A model generated the notes under the pieces. The model worked only from the letters and a program-made list of their open reading frames with translations, had not been told where the DNA came from and made no database searches. Positions 25,636 to 34,727 of a stretch of DNA of 64,000 bases are shown here, one piece after another. The position numbers were made by a program, and so were the translations under genes. Source of the stretch: CAIYQJ01 sp963717255 (GTDB taxonomy: Bacteria > Chloroflexota > Limnocylindria > Limnocylindrales > CSP1-4); NCBI GenBank assembly GCA_963717255.1, contig CAVQVT010000013.1, positions 1 to 64,000 of the forward strand, read 5' to 3'. Within the stretch, counting starts at the first letter, position 1. Each line of letters opens with the position of its first letter.

Positions 25636-26789
25636 GCGTCTCCTCCGGCCGGCAGGGCCTCGAGGAGCTTCGCCGTGGCGGGCTGCACCACCTGGCCGCC
25701 GTACGTGATGACGACGCCCGCGGTGATCTCCTCCGTCAGCTCGATGTCGAGCGCCCCGTCCTTCAGGAGGTGGAGGAGGAGCGCCGAGACGTTGCGCGCA
25801 TAGAACTGGCTCGCGCTGATCGGCACGGTCGCCGGCAGGTTCTCCGGCGCGATGATCGTCACGCCGCCGTCGGTCACGACCCGCTTCCCGACCTCGGAGA
25901 GCTCGCAGTTGCCGCCCAGGGTGCTCGCCGCCATGTCCACGATGACGGACCCCGGCTTCATCCCGCGCACCGCGGCGGCCGTCACGAGGACCGGCGGCTT
26001 GCGGCCGGGGACCTGTGCCGTCGTGATGACGACGTCCATCGACCCGATCACGGCGTTGAGCTCCGACTGCTGCGCCGCCTGCTCCTCGGGGGTGAGCGCA
26101 CGGGCGTAGCCGCCGGCCCCGGTCGCGTCGATCGCCGACTTGAGGACGACGAACTGCGCGCCGAGCGACTCGGCCTGCTCGCGGGTCTCCGGTCGGACGT
26201 CGTAGGCTTTCACGACAGCGCCCAGCCGCCTCGCCGTCCCGATCGCCTGGAGGCCCGCCACGCCGATACCCAGGATGAGGACGTTCGCGGGCTTCGCGGT
26301 CCCGGCGGCGGTGGTGAGGAGCGGGAAGTACCGCCCGAACTCCTCGGCGGCGACGAGCACGGCCTTGTAGCCGCCGATGTTCGCCTGCGAGGAGAGGACG
26401 TCCATCGACTGGGCGCGGGAGAGCGTCCGCGGGATCGCGTCGAGGCTGACCGCGGTGACGCCCTTCTCCGCGAGGGTCCTCATGAGGCGCGGCTCCAGCA
26501 GCGGCGAGAGCAGGCCCACGAGCGTCTGCCCCGGGCGGAGCATCGCGACCTCGTCGTCGGTGGGCTTCCGCACTTTCAGCAGCACGTCGCAGTGCGCGTA
26601 GACGTCGGCGGTGGACGCGATCACCGCGCCGGCGTCGACGTACATCGAGTCGGGAGCCGACGACTCGAGGCCCGCGCCGGACTCGACGACGACGTCGACC
26701 CCCGCGGCCTTCAGCTTCCCGACGACGTCGGGAACGAGCGCGACGCGTCGCTCGCCCGGCAGCGTCTCCTTCAGGACACCGACCTTCAT
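25632..26789 (-). CDS. pntAa: Re/Si-specific NAD(P) transhydrogenase subunit alpha part 1
   Basis: It is the soluble NAD(H)-binding domain I, 385 aa. KVGVLKETLPGERRVALVPD, the Rossmann motif ILGIGVAGLQAIGTARRLGA and VKAYDVRPETREQAESLGA identify it. It is the first gene of the pnt operon. The ATG at 26789 has GGAG upstream, and 277 nt of gene-free DNA precede it. Confidence 0.96.
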   Translation of the reverse strand: MKVGVLKETLPGERRVALVPDVVGKLKAAGVDVVVESGAGLESSAPDSMYVDAGAVIASTADVYAHCDVLLKVRKPTDDEVAMLRPGQTLVGLLSPLLEPRLMRTLAEKGVTAVSLDAIPRTLSRAQSMDVLSSQANIGGYKAVLVAAEEFGRYFPLLTTAAGTAKPANVLILGIGVAGLQAIGTARRLGAVVKAYDVRPETREQAESLGAQFVVLKSAIDATGAGGYARALTPEEQAAQQSELNAVIGSMDVVITTAQVPGRKPPVLVTAAAVRGMKPGSVIVDMAASTLGGNCELSEVGKRVVTDGGVTIIAPENLPATVPISASQFYARNVSALLLHLLKDGALDIELTEEITAGVVITYGGQVVQPATAKLLEALPAGGDA

Positions 26790-27066
26790 CTGTTCTCCGA
26801 CGACGGGACCTGTCGAGGGCGCGCCGAACGGTCAGGCCGGAACGCGCGCGGGCTAAGGATAACGGGCGCGCGCGAACAAGGACGAAAAGGACCGTACCAA
26901 GTGATCCACGCGTGTCCGACGAGCCTTTCGCACCTCGCGCGGCCGCGGATGGGCGCGCTGCACCGATCCGACGGGCGGCGGGCGCGCACGAACGCCGCTG
27001 GGGCGACCGAGCGCGGGACGGCTGGTGGCCGGGACGCGATCGTGGACGCGCCGAAGGCGCGGAGGG

Positions 27067-27309
27067 TCAGGCGCTGGCGGCCTCTGCCCGCACGGGCTCG
27101 GCCGCGTCCTGTGCGATCACGGCCGACCTGCGGAGCTCCTCGATGTCCCGGTACAGCAATTCGACGGCAGCGGCGACGGCGCTCGTGGCAGGGCCGACGC
27201 GGAAGATCCGCGCCCGCGCCGCCTGCGTCGCCGCGCGCTCCGGGGCGGCCTGCCGCCCTGGGCGGCGATCCGCCTGTGCGTCGGGGATGTACTGGAACCC
27301 GTATGCCAC
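27067..27309 (-). CDS. small hypothetical protein (80 aa)
   Basis: The frame starts at GTG 27309 with GGAGGG about 8 nt upstream. It begins AYGFQYIPDAQADRR and has a C-terminal amphipathic helix (AVAAAVELLYRDIEELRRSA) that could form a coiled coil. I do not recognise a family. The good ribosome site and helix support a real gene. Upstream, 27310-27458 holds nothing that I can identify. Confidence 0.45.
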   Translation of the reverse strand: MAYGFQYIPDAQADRRPGRQAAPERAATQAARARIFRVGPATSAVAAAVELLYRDIEELRRSAVIAQDAAEPVRAEAASA

Positions 27310-27458
27310 CGTGGCCCTCCTGCAGCGCGTCCGCCGGAGAAGGGCGCAGCACCCGCTCGCCGGCGGCTCATCCTCCGATCCGTGCACGGATGCGCGGATG
27401 GATGACCGGGCACGGTCTCCGACGCGGAGCCTGCGCGCACGCGCCGCATGCGGACCCG

Positions 27459-27490
27459 CCCGAAGGTCACGAGACGTCGTGACCTTCGGG
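27459..27490 (-). terminator. hairpin downstream of the LiaF-like gene
   Basis: Perfect 13-bp arms (CCCGAAGGTCACG and complement) surround a 6-nt loop, 48 nt after the stop of the minus-strand LiaF-like gene. No clear T run follows on the minus strand; on the plus strand GGTTT follows. It is probably a terminator. Confidence 0.55.
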
Positions 27491-27538
27491 GGTTTCGCCG
27501 GTGACGCGGATCGTGCTCGCCGGGCCTCGTCGCCCGGT

Positions 27539-28015
27539 CTATGTCCGGCGGGCGACCTCCCAGGCGTCCTCGTCGCGGGTGTCGATGGAGACCCCGCCGA
27601 AGACGCAGAGCGCCTCGATGGTGAACAGCGGTCCGTCGCCGTCCGGCCCGGACGAGTCGTCCTGCACGCCGCCGAAGACCGGGATCGACCTCACCTGGAC
27701 CCGCCAGGCCTCCGGCACCAGGACCTGCAGCCCACCGAAGATGCACCGGGCCCGCAGGGTCGCCCCCTCCGGGGCCAGCGTGGCGCCGCGCAGGTCGACG
27801 CGCTGTCCGCCGTACCAGCAGATCGCGCTCCCGCCCCGGAACTCGGGCGAGCGGTTCTCCAGCTCCGCCCCGTCGAAGATCGTCGAGAGGGCGATCTCGG
27901 ACGCCTCGGGGTCGTCGATGACGACCGCCCGCTGCTTCGCGATCGCCGCTGCCGTGGGCGGGATCACCAGGCCCGCGATCGCCGCGAGACCGAGCACCTT
28001 GAACGATCGGCGCAT
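27539..28015 (-). CDS. LiaF C-terminal-like (cell-wall-active antibiotic response) protein
   Basis: The 158-aa protein has an N-terminal membrane segment (FKVLGLAAIAGLVIPPTAAAI) followed by a beta-solenoid-like domain with repeated FGG turns (CIFGGLQVLVPEAWRV, PVFGGVQD, CVFGGVSID), typical of LiaF/DUF2154-type proteins. Relatives sense or modulate the envelope stress response. GGAGG abuts an ATG at 28021 but is correctly spaced (6 nt) from the ATG at 28015, so the latter is chosen. It diverges from the first methyltransferase gene. Confidence 0.75.
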   Translation of the reverse strand: MRRSFKVLGLAAIAGLVIPPTAAAIAKQRAVVIDDPEASEIALSTIFDGAELENRSPEFRGGSAICWYGGQRVDLRGATLAPEGATLRARCIFGGLQVLVPEAWRVQVRSIPVFGGVQDDSSGPDGDGPLFTIEALCVFGGVSIDTRDEDAWEVARRT

Positions 28016-28152
28016 GGGCATCCTCCGTCTGACGCGTCTCCTGAGCGTCCTCCGTCGGGGCCGGATCGCGAACGGGCCGTTGGTCACTTGCCGTGACCCC
28101 GCCCGGCTCCGCATCGTCGCCATGTCCGATCGTCGCACCGGGAGGTGTCGTC

Positions 28153-29589
28153 GTGCGCGACGCGCGCGTGGGAGGCTCGCCCTTCGCCCGGCTGTCGCCG
28201 GCGGAGTGCGCGCGCGTCCACGAGGCAGCCGTCGGCATCCTCGAGCGGACCGGTGCGCGACTGATGGAGCCCCGGGCCGTGGAGATCCTCGCCCGCGCCG
28301 GCGCCCGCACGGACGGCGACCACGTGTGGATCCCGCGCGAGCTCGTGGACGCCGCGCTGGCGACCGCGCCCCGGTCGATCACCCTGCACGACCGGACCGG
28401 CTCCCCGGCGATCGAGCTCGCCGGCCGGACGTTCTGGGCAGGCCCCGGATCCGACTGCCTGCACATCCTCGACCACCGGACCGGCGCCCGGCGCACGCCC
28501 ACGCTCGACGACCTCCGCGAGGGGATCGCGCTCGTGGACGCCCTCCCGAACCTCGACTTCGTCATGTCGCTCTTCATCCCGGGCGAGGTCGATGGCCGCC
28601 TGGCGGACAGGTGGCAGATGGAGGCCATGCTCGGCGGCACGGCGAAGCCGATCGTCATGGTCAGCTACGAGCCCTCCGGGATGGAGGACGCCATCGCGAT
28701 GGCCGAGGCGGTGGCCGGCGGTCCGGAGGCCTTCGCCGCGCGACCGTTCGTCGCGACGTACATCAACGTCACGCGCGCCCTCCTCCAGGGTCAGAGCGAG
28801 CTGCGGAAGCTCCTCTGGCTCGCGGAGCGCGGCTATCCGTTCCTGTGGATCCCCGTGACGTCGGGCGGGACCACCGGCCCCGTGACCGTCGGCGGCACCC
28901 TCGCACTCAACCAGGCGGGGGTCCTCATCGGGATCGTGCTGAGCCAGCTCGTCCGCGAGGGCGCGCCGATCGTGGTGCCGGGCTTCGGGGGCGACGGGCT
29001 CGACCTGCGGACGATGGTCGACCCGTACGCGGCCCCGGACGCCCGCGGTCCGGCCGGGGCGCTCGCCCACTGGTACGGCCTGCCGATGTTCAGCCTGGCC
29101 GGCGGCAGCGACGCGAAGGTCGTGGACGAGCAGTCCGGCGCGGAGGCGGCCCTCACGCTCCTCGTCGATGCGGTCTCCGGCGGCCAGCTCACGCATGACT
29201 GCGGCTACCTGGAGTCGGGCCTGACCGGGTCGCTCGCCCAGATGGCGATCTGCGACGAGATCGTCTCGTGGATCCGCGCCGCCACCCGCCCGATCGACGT
29301 CTCGGACGAGGCGCTGGCGCTCGGCGACGTGGACGCCCTCGGCATCGACGGCTCGTTCCTCGAGACGGACCACACCCTCGACCGCTACATGGAGCACTGG
29401 TACCCGGCGCTGTTCGACCGCGGATCGTTCGAGAGCTGGCAGACGCACGGTGCGGCGACGCTCGCGCAGCGGGCGGCCGAGCGCGTGGACGCGCTCCTCG
29501 CCGCCCACGAGCCGATGCCGCTCCAGCCGGACGTCGCCGCGGAGGTCCACGAGATCGTGGAGCGGGCGGCGGAGGCCGCCGGCCTGTGA
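28153..29589 (+). CDS. MttB-like corrinoid-dependent amine methyltransferase (copy 1)
   Basis: It is a non-pyrrolysine trimethylamine methyltransferase superfamily protein (COG5598 type), 478 aa, expected to transfer a methyl group from a methylated amine or betaine to a corrinoid protein. An N-terminal helix (LSPAECARVHEAAVGILERTG) precedes a TIM barrel. The C-terminal HDCGYLESGLTGSLAQMAIC is typical. No in-frame amber codon is present. The start is GTG 28153 with GGGAGGTG 8 nt upstream. The partner corrinoid gene follows after 96 nt. The substrate is unknown; glycine betaine-like compounds are known for characterised relatives. Confidence 0.88.
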   Translation: MRDARVGGSPFARLSPAECARVHEAAVGILERTGARLMEPRAVEILARAGARTDGDHVWIPRELVDAALATAPRSITLHDRTGSPAIELAGRTFWAGPGSDCLHILDHRTGARRTPTLDDLREGIALVDALPNLDFVMSLFIPGEVDGRLADRWQMEAMLGGTAKPIVMVSYEPSGMEDAIAMAEAVAGGPEAFAARPFVATYINVTRALLQGQSELRKLLWLAERGYPFLWIPVTSGGTTGPVTVGGTLALNQAGVLIGIVLSQLVREGAPIVVPGFGGDGLDLRTMVDPYAAPDARGPAGALAHWYGLPMFSLAGGSDAKVVDEQSGAEAALTLLVDAVSGGQLTHDCGYLESGLTGSLAQMAICDEIVSWIRAATRPIDVSDEALALGDVDALGIDGSFLETDHTLDRYMEHWYPALFDRGSFESWQTHGAATLAQRAAERVDALLAAHEPMPLQPDVAAEVHEIVERAAEAAGL

Positions 29590-29685
29590 CGGGTCGCCTC
29601 GCGCGGTGACCCCGGCGCGCCGAGGCGCGCCTGTCGGAGTCCCGTCCCGACGGACGGGCCGGAAGCTCTCCCCCGGAGGCGGACG

Positions 29686-30351
29686 ATGTACGAGGATCTT
29701 CTCGCGGCGATGCGCCAGAGCATCGCGGACGGCGACCAGGACGCGGCGGCCGCGACCGCACAGCAGGCGATCGAGGCGGGGATGGACCCGCTCGTCGCGA
29801 TCGACGACGGCTTCGTGCCCGGCCTCAGCTACGTGGGGTCGTGCTTCTCGTCGGGCGAGATGTTCCTGCCCGACATGATGCTCGCGGCCCGCGCGATGAA
29901 CGCGGCGCTGGCCGTGCTGAAGCCGGTCCTCGCGGAGCGTTCCCAGGAGCGCACCGTCCGCGGCCGGGTCGTGATCGGCACGGTGAAGGGCGACATCCAC
30001 GAGATCGGCAAGAACCTCGTCGGGACGATGCTCTCGGCGAGCGGCTTCGAGGTCGTGGACCTGGGCGTGGATGTCGCGCCCGAGCGGTTCGTGGACGCGG
30101 CGCGCGAGCACTCGGCCGACATCGTCGGCGTCTCCGCGCTGCTCACCACGACGATGACGGGGCAGCGGACCGTGGTCGAGAGCCTCGCGGCCGCGGGGAT
30201 GCGCCCGGGCGTGAAGGTGATCGTCGGCGGCGCGCCGGTCACCAAGGCGTGGGCGGCCGAGATCGGGGCCGACGGCTACAGCGAGGACGCCGTGGGCGCC
30301 GTCGCGCTCGCCTCCCGGCTGATGGACGGCGCCGGGTCGGCGCAGGGCTGA
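29686..30351 (+). CDS. methyltransferase corrinoid-binding protein (MttC/MtbC-like)
   Basis: The 221-aa protein has an N-terminal four-helix cap (MYEDLLAAMRQSIADGDQDA to about residue 90) and a B12-binding Rossmann domain with the cobalt-ligand motif GDIHEIGKN (DxHxxG), then GVSALLTTTM and VIVGGAPVT. It carries the methyl group between the MttB-type enzymes and a methylcorrinoid:acceptor methyltransferase that is not in this window. As the only corrinoid protein in the cluster it may serve all three MttB paralogues. The RBS region is CCCCGGAGGCGG. Confidence 0.93.
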   Translation: MYEDLLAAMRQSIADGDQDAAAATAQQAIEAGMDPLVAIDDGFVPGLSYVGSCFSSGEMFLPDMMLAARAMNAALAVLKPVLAERSQERTVRGRVVIGTVKGDIHEIGKNLVGTMLSASGFEVVDLGVDVAPERFVDAAREHSADIVGVSALLTTTMTGQRTVVESLAAAGMRPGVKVIVGGAPVTKAWAAEIGADGYSEDAVGAVALASRLMDGAGSAQG

Positions 30352-30362
30352 GAGGGCGACCG

Positions 30363-31853
30363 ATGGCGACACGCATCGACCCGATCGTGAGCCCGAAGCT
30401 CGCGCTCGAGGTCCTCACGCCCGAGCAGGTCGGGCGCATCCACGAGGCGACGCTCGAGGTCATCGAGACCGTCGGCGTCCGCTTCCCCACGACGAAGGCG
30501 CTCGACCTCTGGGAGGCCCACGGCGCGGCCGTGGACCGCGAGCGGCAGGTCGCGAAGGTGCCCCGCAGGGTCATCGAGGACGCGCTGGCGCTCGCGCCGG
30601 CGTCCTACGTCCTCGGCGCCCGCGATCCATCGCAGGACCTCCCGCTCGACGGCGAGCACGTCTTCGCGGCGACCGACGGCTGCGGGATCGAGGTCATCGA
30701 CATCGAGACCGGCGAGCTCCGGAGGTCCCGGCTCCGGGACGTCGAGGAGATCGCGCGCGTCGCCGACGCACTCGACGAGATCGGCTTCCACTGGGTGGCG
30801 GTCTCCGCGCAGGACACGCCGGCCGAGAGCCGCGCCCTCCACGAGCTGGCGGCGATCTGGAAGAACAGCACGAAGCACGCGCAGACCGAGAGCATCGTCA
30901 CCGAGCACGAGGCACGCGCGGCGATCGAGATGGCGGCGGCGGTCGCGGGCGGCCACGAAGCCCTCCGGGAACGCCCGGTCCTCTCGATGATGCAGTGCAC
31001 GACGAGCCCGCTCGGCCAGGACGGGGGCAGCATCGACGCGGCGCTCGTCGCCGCCGAGCATGGGATCCCGGTCGGGTTCATGACGATGTCGTCGGCCGCG
31101 TTCTCCGGCCCCGCGACGATCGCCGGGACGCTGGTCGTGGGGAACGCCGAGGTCGTGAGCGCGATGGCGCTCATGGAGCTCGCCTATCCGGGCTGCCCGG
31201 TCTACTACGCGGGCGCCCAGACGGCGATGGACCTCCGGAGCGGGGCGTACACGGGCGGCGGGCCCGAGGACTTCCTCTTCGGCGCCGCGACGAACGCCCT
31301 CGCCGACTTCTACCACGTCCCGCTGTCGATGGGCGCATTCGCGACCGGCGCGAAGGAGCCCGACTGGCAGGCCGGCGTGGAGAACGCGATGTCGTGCTTC
31401 ATGGCCTCGGTCGTGACCAGCGACATGCTCCTCGGCGTCGGACTCCTCAACGGGAGCCGGATCTTCTCGTACGAGCAGATGCTCTTCGACTGCGAGATCT
31501 ACTCGATCGTCCGGTCGATGCTCAAGGGCATCGACACCTCCGACGAGGGGCTGGCGCTCGACGCGATCCGCGAGGTGGGCCCGGCCCCCGCCGACTACCT
31601 CGCGATCAAGCACACGCGGGCACACATGCGCGAGCTCTGGACGCCGCGCTTCATGGAACGGCGCCCCTACGGGCAGTGGTCAGAGGCGACCGACCGGAAC
31701 CGCGACTGGGCGCTCGAGAAGGCGCGGACGATCCTTCGCACGCACCAGCCCGACCCCCTCGACCCGGCGATCTCCGCCGAGCTCGACCGGATCATCGGTG
31801 GCGTGGAGGCGGACGTGGCGAGCGGGGCGCTCGTCGTCGCCGCCCGCGGGTGA
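30363..31853 (+). CDS. MttB-like corrinoid-dependent amine methyltransferase (copy 2)
   Basis: It is the second superfamily member, 496 aa, starting 11 nt after the corrinoid gene. LTPEQVGRIHEATLEVIETVGVRF is the standard N-terminus, MQCTTSPLGQD and GTLVVGNAEVV lie in the barrel, and GVGLLNGSRIFSYEQMLFDCEI is the C-terminal motif. There is no amber codon. It is clearly diverged from copies 1 and 3, suggesting different substrates rather than a recent duplication. Confidence 0.9.
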   Translation: MATRIDPIVSPKLALEVLTPEQVGRIHEATLEVIETVGVRFPTTKALDLWEAHGAAVDRERQVAKVPRRVIEDALALAPASYVLGARDPSQDLPLDGEHVFAATDGCGIEVIDIETGELRRSRLRDVEEIARVADALDEIGFHWVAVSAQDTPAESRALHELAAIWKNSTKHAQTESIVTEHEARAAIEMAAAVAGGHEALRERPVLSMMQCTTSPLGQDGGSIDAALVAAEHGIPVGFMTMSSAAFSGPATIAGTLVVGNAEVVSAMALMELAYPGCPVYYAGAQTAMDLRSGAYTGGGPEDFLFGAATNALADFYHVPLSMGAFATGAKEPDWQAGVENAMSCFMASVVTSDMLLGVGLLNGSRIFSYEQMLFDCEIYSIVRSMLKGIDTSDEGLALDAIREVGPAPADYLAIKHTRAHMRELWTPRFMERRPYGQWSEATDRNRDWALEKARTILRTHQPDPLDPAISAELDRIIGGVEADVASGALVVAARG

Positions 31854-31857
31854 CGCG

Positions 31858-33330
31858 ATGAGACCGACCCTCACCCTCCTGGACGCGGCCCTGGAGGCCC
31901 GCGTCCTCGACGAGGCGTTCGCGCTCCTCCTGGAGCCGGGCGTCAAGGTCCACGAGCCGGAGGCGGCGGCGCTGCTCGCCGCCGCCGGCGCCGACGTCCG
32001 CGAAGGCGTCGCGCGGATCCCCGAGAAGGTCGTCCGCGATGCGCTCGCCACCGTGCCGCACGCCTTCGCCCTGTACGACCGGGCCGGGCTCCCGGCCGTG
32101 CGGTACGGCGCGGGCGTGGTCCAGTTCGACCCCGGGTCGTGCGGCGTCGCCGTCCTCGACCCGGACACGCTCGAGCACCGCCCGTCGCTCGCGGCGGACC
32201 TCGTCCGACTCGTGCGCGTCGCGGAGGGGCTCGACGCCTACGCCGCCCAGTCCACCGCCGTCGTCTGCGGGGACGTCCCGCCGCCGATCGGCGACCTCTG
32301 GCGCCTCCTCCTCGTCCTCCTCAACTCGGACAAGCCGGTGGTCACCGGCGGATTCGGGATCCGGACGACGCGCGTCATGCTCGACATGCTCGCGATCGAC
32401 GCGGGCGGTCCGGAGGCGCTCGCGGAGCGTCCCCGGGCGGTCTTCGACGTCTGCCCCAGCCCGCCCCTCTCGTGGTCCGAGCTCGGCTGCCGGGCCCTCA
32501 TCGACCTCGCGCGCGCCGGCGTGCCCGCGCAGATGGTCTCCATGCCCCTCGCCGGCGGGGCCGCGCCGGTGACGCTCATCGGGAGCGTCGTCCAGCATGC
32601 GGCCGAGTGCCTGTCCGGGATCGCGATCCACCAGCTCGCGAAGCCCGGCGCGCCGATCGTCTGGGGTGGGGCGCCCGCGATCCTCGACATGCGGAGCGGC
32701 ACCACGCCGATGGGCGCGGTGGAGACCGCGATGATCGACGCGGCGTACGCTCAAGTCGGGAGGGGGCTGGGGCTCCCCACCCACACGTACCTGGTGGGCA
32801 GCGACGCCAAGCTCGTGGACGCCCAGGCCGGGATGGAGAGCGCGTGGGGCGCGGTCATCGCCGCGCTGGGCGGCGTGGACCTCGTCTCCGGCGCCGGGAT
32901 GCTCGACACCCTGCTCTGCCACAGCGCCGAGAAGCTCGTCGTGGACGCCGAGGCGATCGCATCGGCGCTTCGACTGGTGCGGGGGATCGGGACCCCCACC
33001 GAGACGCTCGCCACAGCCTCATTCGCGGCGGCGGGGCCGGAGGGCCGCTTCCTGGAGCTGCCGGAGACCCGGAAGCTCTTCCGGACGGAGCAGCACATCC
33101 CGTCGGCCGTCATCGAGCGGCGCTCGTACCGGGCCTGGGCCGATGCCGGCGGCATGGACGCGTTCGCCCACGCCCGCCAGCGGGCCGACGCCCTCGTCGC
33201 CTCGTGGCAGCCGCCCGCGATCGACCCGGCCGCCGCCGCCGCGATCGTCGAGATCGCGCGGCGCGAGGGAGAGGGTGTGGGGCTGAGCGGGATGCCGGGG
33301 CTCGACGCGGAGGCGCTCGCGGTCGGCTGA
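31858..33330 (+). CDS. MttB-like corrinoid-dependent amine methyltransferase (copy 3)
   Basis: It is the third member, 490 aa, starting 4 nt after copy 2. The shortened N-terminus (TLLDAALEARVLDEAFALLL) and the motifs VFDVCPSPPLSWSELG, GGAAPVTLIGSVVQ and LVSGAGMLDTLLCHSAEKLV place it in the same superfamily but as the most divergent copy. It is the last gene before a strong hairpin and the 0.9-kb gap. The substrate is unknown. Confidence 0.86.
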   Translation: MRPTLTLLDAALEARVLDEAFALLLEPGVKVHEPEAAALLAAAGADVREGVARIPEKVVRDALATVPHAFALYDRAGLPAVRYGAGVVQFDPGSCGVAVLDPDTLEHRPSLAADLVRLVRVAEGLDAYAAQSTAVVCGDVPPPIGDLWRLLLVLLNSDKPVVTGGFGIRTTRVMLDMLAIDAGGPEALAERPRAVFDVCPSPPLSWSELGCRALIDLARAGVPAQMVSMPLAGGAAPVTLIGSVVQHAAECLSGIAIHQLAKPGAPIVWGGAPAILDMRSGTTPMGAVETAMIDAAYAQVGRGLGLPTHTYLVGSDAKLVDAQAGMESAWGAVIAALGGVDLVSGAGMLDTLLCHSAEKLVVDAEAIASALRLVRGIGTPTETLATASFAAAGPEGRFLELPETRKLFRTEQHIPSAVIERRSYRAWADAGGMDAFAHARQRADALVASWQPPAIDPAAAAAIVEIARREGEGVGLSGMPGLDAEALAVG

Positions 33331-33344
33331 CCTCCCGGCGACAA

Positions 33345-33379
33345 CGCGGTCCGGCGCCGCTGCCCGGCGCCGGACCGCG
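33345..33379 (+). terminator. terminator-like hairpin after the methyltransferase genes
   Basis: Perfect 15-bp arms, CGCGGTCCGGCGCCG and complement, flank a 5-nt loop 14 nt after the copy-3 stop. No T tract is present. It probably ends the methyltransferase transcript, which would make the ACT/Hdr/hydrogenase genes a separate unit. Confidence 0.6.
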
Positions 33380-34215
33380 AGGTGCGTGGAGCCGCCGGCC
33401 CGCCCCGCCCGCCCCTCTGGAGGGCGGGCCCGCCCTCCCGCGCCCCTGGCTCGCGCCCGACCCGCGCCCCTGGCTCGCGCCCCGCCCGCGCCCCTTGGCT
33501 CGCGCCCCGCCTCTTGCCACATGCACATCCGGTGAGCACGAGACGGCGAGACGACGCCGACGTCCGGGTGATGGACGCCGCCGCTCCCCACGTCCACGCT
33601 CGATCGGCGCGCCAGGCGGCCGCTCGTGGGAGCGGAGCGCGCCCGCCCGGCCGTCAGGCGTTCGCAGGGCGTGCATCTGGCAGAAGACGCCCCCCGCCCC
33701 GCACCGCCCCGCCGTCGCTGGGCGCCCGATGCGCCGGGCCCGTGACTGGCACGCACGATTCCGGTGGTGTCGGCGTCGCATGTGCGACTGGTGCGCTCGA
33801 ACGCGACCGTTTCGACGGCTCCGGGGTGCTCGTGAAGGTCAATTCGATGACCACCACGCATCGATTCGACCGCTGGAGGTCTGGTGCACGTGCGTGCCAG
33901 TCACTCGCGGGCCACCCTGACCCCCGAACCGCCCCGCCCCGGATCCGCCTTTCGGAGCCCGTGCCGGCGGCCCTCGCCGGCGGTCTCCGGGCCGGTGCCG
34001 CCTCGCGCCACCCCGCCGCCCGGCACGGGGTGGCCCGGTCGGTTCGGCCCGACCCCCCCGGCCGCTTCGGCACTTCCGCAGCCCCCGGTCCCGCCGGGTA
34101 CGCTCGTCGCAGCGGAGCCGTCCCTCGCGACCTTCGCTGCGACGGTCCCGGTGCATGCCCGGGTCCCCGGCATCTGACGTGGCCGCCACGGCGAGAGCGA
34201 GAGGGAGGAGCGGCG
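33380..34215. repeat. gene-free stretch with 24-bp-period repeat and long-range inverted repeat
   Basis: No gene is supported. Three copies of a GCGCCCCTGGCTCGCGCCC element recur every 24 bp at 33440, 33464 and 33488. A perfect 16-mer inverted pair, GTGACTGGCACGCACG at 33742-33757 and its complement at 33889-33904, encloses about 130 bp. A hairpin with 10-bp arms (CGTCGCAGCG) lies at 34105-34144, about 70 nt before the ACT gene. Promoter elements for the downstream operon should lie here but I cannot identify them. Confidence 0.6.
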
Positions 34216-34623
34216 ATGAGTCGACAGTTCGTGATCGAGCTGGACAACAGGCCCGGCGAGCTCGCGCACATCGCGAAGGCGCTCGCCGCGCGCGGCGTCG
34301 ACATCCGCCACATCTCCACCGCCGGCGCCGGGGACTGCGCCTGTGCGTTCGTCAACACGACCGACCCCGTCGGGATGCGCATCGTCCTCGACGGGCTCGG
34401 CCACAAGTACATCGAGGGATCGCCCGTCCTCGTGGAGCTCGACGACGTCCCCGGCGCGTTCGCCGGCGTCGCCGCGAGGCTGGACGAGGCCGGCGTGAAG
34501 ATCTACGGGTCGCTGGTCGTCGGGCACAAGCCCGGCAAGGTCGAGATCGCGTTCTCCGTCGACGACGAGTCGAAGGCGCGCGCGATCCTCGGGATCACCG
34601 ATCAGGTGGGCGTGAACGACTGA
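34216..34623 (+). CDS. tandem ACT-domain protein
   Basis: The 135-aa protein has two ACT domains: QFVIELDNRPGELAHIAKALAARGVDI at residues 4-30, and PVLVELDDVPGAFAGVAARLDEAGVKI from about residue 70. Such free-standing ACT proteins bind small ligands, mostly amino acids, and act as regulators. It lies between the methyltransferase genes and the hdr genes, so it may sense an amino-acid product, for example glycine or a methylated glycine; that is inference. A GAGGGAGGAG ribosome site precedes the ATG. Confidence 0.85.
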   Translation: MSRQFVIELDNRPGELAHIAKALAARGVDIRHISTAGAGDCACAFVNTTDPVGMRIVLDGLGHKYIEGSPVLVELDDVPGAFAGVAARLDEAGVKIYGSLVVGHKPGKVEIAFSVDDESKARAILGITDQVGVND

Positions 34624-34727
34624 CGAATCGCCGCCGCAGCTCGCGCCCTCCGCCCGGTCACGTCCCCACCCCGCGCCCGACGCGCCGCGGCCGCACAGCG
34701 GCCGGAGTGCCGCAGGGAGCGTGTTCG

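Noticed and set aside
28153..33330. Pyrrolysine-containing MttB
   Set aside because: All three genes run full length without an in-frame amber codon and no pyl genes are present.
33380..34215. Proline-rich 97-codon and longer frames in the gap before the ACT gene
   Set aside because: Composition is that of non-coding GC-rich DNA, no ribosome site is seen, and no family is recognised.
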